Of a stretch of 64,000 nt of DNA, positions 60,406 through 64,000 are shown in pieces. This DNA is from Salinicoccus hispanicus (GTDB lineage Bacteria; Bacillota; Bacilli; Staphylococcales; Salinicoccaceae). The notes under the pieces are model-generated. The model had not been told where the DNA came from. It ran no database searches and saw nothing but the letters and a program-made list of their open reading frames with translations. The DNA lies in assembly GCF_009831115.1 (NCBI RefSeq), contig NZ_WUUK01000003.1, forward strand, positions 310,001 to 374,000. Direction: 5' to 3'. How positions within the stretch are numbered: position 1 is the stretch's first letter; each line of letters starts with the position of its first letter. Made by a program: the position numbers and the translations under genes.

Positions 60406-61577
60406 AACAGCTGTCGCGCACCCACTACAACGAAATGGTACGGCTGCGCCGGCATTTCCATATGTATCCTGAACTCTCCTTCCAGGAAGTCCAGACGCCT
60501 GCATATATTGCCGAATATTTAAGAGAGCTTGGACTGGAAGTCCAGGAAGGTGTCGGCGGCCGCGGTGTTGTCGGTCGTCTTACGATTGATCCCGAGCTGC
60601 CTACAGTCGCCCTGCGTGCCGACTTTGATGCACTGCCGATCCAGGATCAGAAGGACGTCCCGTACAGATCCACCGTCCCCGGCGTCATGCACGCCTGCGG
60701 CCATGATGCACATACTGCTGTACTGCTGACGGTGGCGCGAATTCTGTCGGAAAATAAAGACCAGCTCCAGGGAAATGTCGTCTTTATCCACCAGCATGCA
60801 GAAGAAGTTGATCCGGGTGGTGCCATACAGATGATTGCAGATGGCTGTCTTGAGAATGTCGATGCCATTTTCGGCCAGCATATTTCAAGCAACCTTGATG
60901 TAGGTACCATCGGCTACAAATACGGTACTGCAACGGGTATGCCGGATGACTTCACCATCAAGATACGCGGACGGGGGGGTCATGCATCGAAGCCGCATGC
61001 GACCATTGACCCGGTTGCCGCGGCCATCACTTTCTGCAATCAGCTTCAGTACATCGTCACACGCAAATCGAAACCGATGGAACCTGTGGTTCTGTCCATC
61101 ACGATGTTCAATGGCGGACACCAGCATAATATCATCCCGGATGAAGTCGAAGTCGGTGGAACAATACGCACGTTCAATGCCGAAACACAGAATGTCATGA
61201 TCAGCGAGCTGCAGAAATGTCTCGAGGGACTTGTGACAACCACAGGCATCTCGTATGACCTTGATTATATGAAAGGTTATCCGCCGGTAGTGAACGATAC
61301 CGACAAGACGGATCTTGTACTGGCAGCAGCAAAGGAAATCAGCACTGTAAGTGAAGTGCAGGAACTGGCACCAGATCTTGGAGGAGAAGATTTTTCCTAT
61401 TACCTGCAGCGTGTTCCCGGCACCTTCTACTATACCGGTACAAGAAACGCCAGCTTCAAGGCGGATTATCCGCATCACCACGCCAAGTTCGATATTGACG
61501 AAAAAGGACTCACCAACGCAGTATCCGTCATGGTAAAGTCCGTATTCAATTATTTCGAGAAGGAGAATGGACAATGA
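60387..61577 (+). CDS. M20-family amidohydrolase, paralogue 2
   Basis: This 396-residue paralogue has the same order of motifs: MYPELSFQEVQTPAYIAEYL, MHACGHDAHTAVLLTV, HQHAEEVDPGGA, the dimer-domain GRGGHASKPHATIDPVAAA, NIIPDEVEVGGTIRTF and DYPHHHAKFDIDEKGL. All likely zinc ligands are present. Its start overlaps the first paralogue gene by 19 nt and its end overlaps the third by 4 nt, so the three are translated as one operon. Residues lining the acyl pocket differ among the three. Confidence 0.9.
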   Translation: METSVVEQLSRTHYNEMVRLRRHFHMYPELSFQEVQTPAYIAEYLRELGLEVQEGVGGRGVVGRLTIDPELPTVALRADFDALPIQDQKDVPYRSTVPGVMHACGHDAHTAVLLTVARILSENKDQLQGNVVFIHQHAEEVDPGGAIQMIADGCLENVDAIFGQHISSNLDVGTIGYKYGTATGMPDDFTIKIRGRGGHASKPHATIDPVAAAITFCNQLQYIVTRKSKPMEPVVLSITMFNGGHQHNIIPDEVEVGGTIRTFNAETQNVMISELQKCLEGLVTTTGISYDLDYMKGYPPVVNDTDKTDLVLAAAKEISTVSEVQELAPDLGGEDFSYYLQRVPGTFYYTGTRNASFKADYPHHHAKFDIDEKGLTNAVSVMVKSVFNYFEKENGQ

Positions 61578-62743
61578 TGGATCTGACCAATGAAATAGAA
61601 CAGCATTATGAGGATATGGTGAATATCCGCAGACATATGCATATGCATCCCGAAGTATCATTCCAGGAAGAAAATACGAAGCAGTACATATACGACCAGA
61701 TCAAAGATCTCGGCTTCGAGATCAGGCGTGATGTCGGCGGCAATGGTATTGTTGCCCGCCTGCAGGTTGATGACAGCTTCAAGACGATTGGTCTGCGTGC
61801 CGATTTCGATGCGCTGCCGATACAGGATGAAAAGGATGTACCATACAAATCGACTGTGGCAGGCGCGATGCATGCTTGTGGGCATGACGCCCACACGGCC
61901 ATGCTGATTACTGCAGCACGAATACTGGCAGCTCATAAGGAAGAATTGCCCGTCAATGTTGTTTTCATTCACCAGCATGCAGAAGAACTGCTCCCAGGGG
62001 GCGCAAGATCCATGGTCGAGGACGGGGCACTGGATGATGTCGATCATGTCTTCGGTACACACGTATCGAGCCAGTTCCCCGTAGGTACACTGGCATATAC
62101 GTATGATCATGCCTGGGCGAGCCCTGATGCATTTTCAATCGAAGTGGAAGGGCGCGGTGGCCATGGTGCCGAGCCGCATGAAGCCATCGATCCTATCGTT
62201 GCTGCCGCCTCGCTGATCCAGCAGCTGCAGAGCATCGTATCGAGAACAATCGATCCTCTGAAGTCCGCAGTTGTAACAGTAGCCACTTTCAATGGCGGCT
62301 CTTCATTCAACATCATACCGAGTAAGACTGTCGTCAGCGGTACAGTCAGAACATTTGATAAAGATATCAAAGAGTCCGTCCGGAAACGTATGGAAGAAAT
62401 CGCACATGGCATCGAATCCAGTTTTGGCGTCAACTGCAATCTGAACTACACGGACGGCTACCCTGCATTGATCAATGATAATGATCAGCTGAATCATGTA
62501 CTCAATGTTCTGGAAGGTGCTGATTATGTAGAGAAGCGCGAAGAGAACTCACCTTCCATGGGTGGTGAAGATTTTTCATACTTTTTGCAAAACACGCCAG
62601 GAGCCTACTTCTACACTGGAGTCAAAAACAGTGGTATAGGTGCCGATTACCCGCACCATCATCCGATGTTCGACATTGACGAGCAAGGAATGAAAGCAGG
62701 CGTCGAATCACTCGTCAAAATCATTCTCGGATTCAATAATTAA
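61574..62743 (+). CDS. M20-family amidohydrolase, paralogue 3
   Basis: This 389-residue third member has HMHPEVSFQEENTKQYIYDQ, MHACGHDAHTAMLITA, HQHAEELLPGGARSM, GRGGHGAEPHEAIDPIVAAA, FNIIPSKTVVSGTVRTF and DYPHHHPMFDIDEQGM. All metal-binding residues are kept. It shares HQHAEE with paralogue 2, while paralogue 1 has FQFAEE, so 2 and 3 are probably the closer pair. The ribosome site AAGGAG lies within the end of paralogue 2, and the stop runs into a strong terminator. Confidence 0.9.
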   Translation: MMDLTNEIEQHYEDMVNIRRHMHMHPEVSFQEENTKQYIYDQIKDLGFEIRRDVGGNGIVARLQVDDSFKTIGLRADFDALPIQDEKDVPYKSTVAGAMHACGHDAHTAMLITAARILAAHKEELPVNVVFIHQHAEELLPGGARSMVEDGALDDVDHVFGTHVSSQFPVGTLAYTYDHAWASPDAFSIEVEGRGGHGAEPHEAIDPIVAAASLIQQLQSIVSRTIDPLKSAVVTVATFNGGSSFNIIPSKTVVSGTVRTFDKDIKESVRKRMEEIAHGIESSFGVNCNLNYTDGYPALINDNDQLNHVLNVLEGADYVEKREENSPSMGGEDFSYFLQNTPGAYFYTGVKNSGIGADYPHHHPMFDIDEQGMKAGVESLVKIILGFNN

Positions 62744-62779
62744 AATAAGGCTGTTCTCCTTAAGGAGAACAGCCTTATT
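62744..62779. terminator. Terminator of the M20 operon
   Basis: A 36-bp perfect palindrome (18-bp arms 62744-62761 / 62762-62779) lies directly after the stop. The real loop would be the central TTAA region. Confidence 0.88.
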
Positions 62780-62783
62780 CATA

Positions 62784-62811
62784 TACAAAAAAAAGGAGCC
62801 TTGCGGCTCCT
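62784..62811 (-). terminator. tuf terminator
   Basis: AGGAGCC-TTGC-GGCTCCT (62794-62811) is followed on the minus strand by eight T residues. Confidence 0.93.
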
Positions 62812-62829
62812 CTCTCAATAATCAATGAA

Positions 62830-64000
62830 TTATTTGATGATGTTAGTTACAACACCTGATCCAACAGTACGTCCACCTTCACGGATGGAGAAACGTGTAC
62901 CATCTTCGATAGCGATTGGAGAAATGAGTTCAACTGTCATTTCAACGTTGTCGCCAGGCATAACCATTTCAGTACCTTCTGGAAGGTTTACTACGCCAGT
63001 TACATCCGTAGTACGGAAGTAGAACTGTGGACGGTAGTTACCGAAGAATGGAGTGTGACGTCCACCCTCTTCTTTTGAAAGTACATAAACTTCTGCTTTG
63101 AATTGTGTGTGTGGAGTGATGGATCCAGGCGCAGCAAGTACTTGACCACGTTGGATATCTTCACGCGCTACACCACGGAGAAGTGCACCGATGTTGTCGC
63201 CAGCTTCAGCATAGTCAAGAAGCTTACGGAACATTTCAACACCTGTAACAGTTGTTTTAGTGGATTCTTCAGCAAGACCGATGATTTCAACTTCAGCACC
63301 GACTTTGATTTGTCCACGGTCAACACGACCTGTAGCAACTGTACCACGACCAGTGATAGAGAACACGTCCTCAACTGGCATCATGAATGGCTTGTCTGAA
63401 TCGCGCTCTGGAGTTGGGATATAAGTGTCCACAGCTTCCATGAGTTCAACGATTTTATCTTCGTATGCTTCGTCGCCTTCAAGTGCTTTGAGGGCAGAAC
63501 CAGCGATTACAGGGATGTCGTCGCCAGGGAAGTCATACTCGGAAAGAAGTTCACGAACTTCCATTTCAACGAGTTCAAGAAGTTCTTCGTCGTCTACCAT
63601 GTCAACTTTGTTGAGGAATACAACAAGTGCAGGTACGCCAACGTTTTTAGAGAGCAGGATGTGCTCACGAGTTTGTGGCATTGGGCCATCTGCTGCAGAA
63701 ACAACGAGGATACCGCCGTCCATTTGAGCAGCACCAGTGATCATGTTTTTAACATAGTCAGCGTGTCCTGGGCAGTCAACGTGCGCATAGTGACGCTTTT
63801 CAGTTTCATACTCGATGTGGGAAGTATTGATCGTGATTCCACGTTCTTTTTCCTCTGGAGCGTTGTCGATCATGTCGTAGCTTTGAGCTTCGCCAGATCC
63901 TCTTTTAGAAAGAACAGTTGCGATAGCAGCTGTCAGAGTTGTTTTACCGTGGTCGACGTGACCGATTGTACCAATATTGGCATGCGTTTTGGAACGGTCG
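62830..64000 (-). CDS. tuf: Elongation factor Tu (5' partial)
   Basis: 389 residues of EF-Tu are visible; the open frame begins [21 protein letters not shown] at the window edge. About six N-terminal residues are missing relative to the usual 395. G1 is [10 protein letters not shown]2 GITINTSH, G3 DCPGHADY, G4 NKVD and G5 SALK. The C-terminal barrel ends [18 protein letters not shown]. The protein delivers aminoacyl-tRNA to the ribosome. The codons are strongly biased, as expected for a highly expressed gene. fusA and ribosomal genes are expected beyond the edge. Confidence 0.98.
   Translation of the reverse strand, partial: DRSKTHANIGTIGHVDHGKTTLTAAIATVLSKRGSGEAQSYDMIDNAPEEKERGITINTSHIEYETEKRHYAHVDCPGHADYVKNMITGAAQMDGGILVVSAADGPMPQTREHILLSKNVGVPALVVFLNKVDMVDDEELLELVEMEVRELLSEYDFPGDDIPVIAGSALKALEGDEAYEDKIVELMEAVDTYIPTPERDSDKPFMMPVEDVFSITGRGTVATGRVDRGQIKVGAEVEIIGLAEESTKTTVTGVEMFRKLLDYAEAGDNIGALLRGVAREDIQRGQVLAAPGSITPHTQFKAEVYVLSKEEGGRHTPFFGNYRPQFYFRTTDVTGVVNLPEGTEMVMPGDNVEMTVELISPIAIEDGTRFSIREGGRTVGSGVVTNIIK

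Noticed and set aside
59764-61661. Long minus-strand frames opposite the M20 genes
   Set aside because: The M20 frames hold all metal-binding motifs; the opposite frames have none and no ribosome sites.

Overview
This 64 kb window looks like a chromosomal stretch from a low-to-moderate GC Firmicute of the Staphylococcaceae. The gene neighbourhoods tuf / M20 hydrolase / kbl / L-threonine dehydrogenase, ung / thiD / yojF / bshB2, hemQ / pta / lipL and DUF1934 / argS / iron-or-B12 ABC transporter match staphylococcal chromosome order as I know it. HemQ and bacillithiol genes also point to this group. Base composition seems higher than in Staphylococcus itself, so a halotolerant relative such as Salinicoccus or Jeotgalicoccus is my inference. 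I saw no tRNA, rRNA, insertion sequence, prophage or CRISPR array.

Layout. (1) 1-4.7 kb: a sugar-acid catabolic block (PfkB kinase cut by the window edge, a hexulose-phosphate synthase/ketogulonate-phosphate decarboxylase family enzyme, a LacI regulator with its operator, KDPG aldolase) and two short-chain reductases. (2) 4.7-12.3 kb: an amidohydrolase/fumarylacetoacetase pair, an XRE regulator with a DUF3169 membrane protein, and a GntR- and CcpA-controlled four-carbon sugar-acid operon (dehydrogenase, DUF1537 kinase, GntP permease). (3) 12.3-20.3 kb: a MarR/MFS pair, PAP2 phosphatase, thioesterase, aldo-keto reductase, a distant catalase-like protein, a second YhfK-type reductase, a ZIP metal transporter and an EamA exporter.

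(4) 20.3-29.0 kb: a sortase-assembled pilus island, the most notable locus. A divergent Mga-type regulator faces a 1181-residue VWA tip adhesin (LPETG), a SpaH/EbpB-type shaft pilin (pilin motif YPKN, E-box, IPDTG) and two sortases. It reads as more AT-rich than its flanks and has no recognisable base pilin. (5) 29-43 kb: peptide catabolism (M24, S9 and isoaspartyl peptidases), an ABC importer without its own ATPase, argS, and conserved genes through lipL and pta. The pta promoter has a cre site at the spacing used for CcpA activation.

(6) 43-54.7 kb: hemQ, a 30-residue cationic peptide gene, a GntR/ABC operon resembling ytrAB/pmtRAB with a clear autoregulatory operator, an array of 41-bp hairpin repeats, ung, thiD, yojF-bshB2-folE2, and a TPR-type XRE regulator divergent from an MFS pump with twin operators flanking the pump promoter. 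(7) 54.7-64 kb: Cof hydrolase, tadA, kbl-tdh threonine degradation, three tandem M20 amidohydrolase paralogues, and tuf running off the end.
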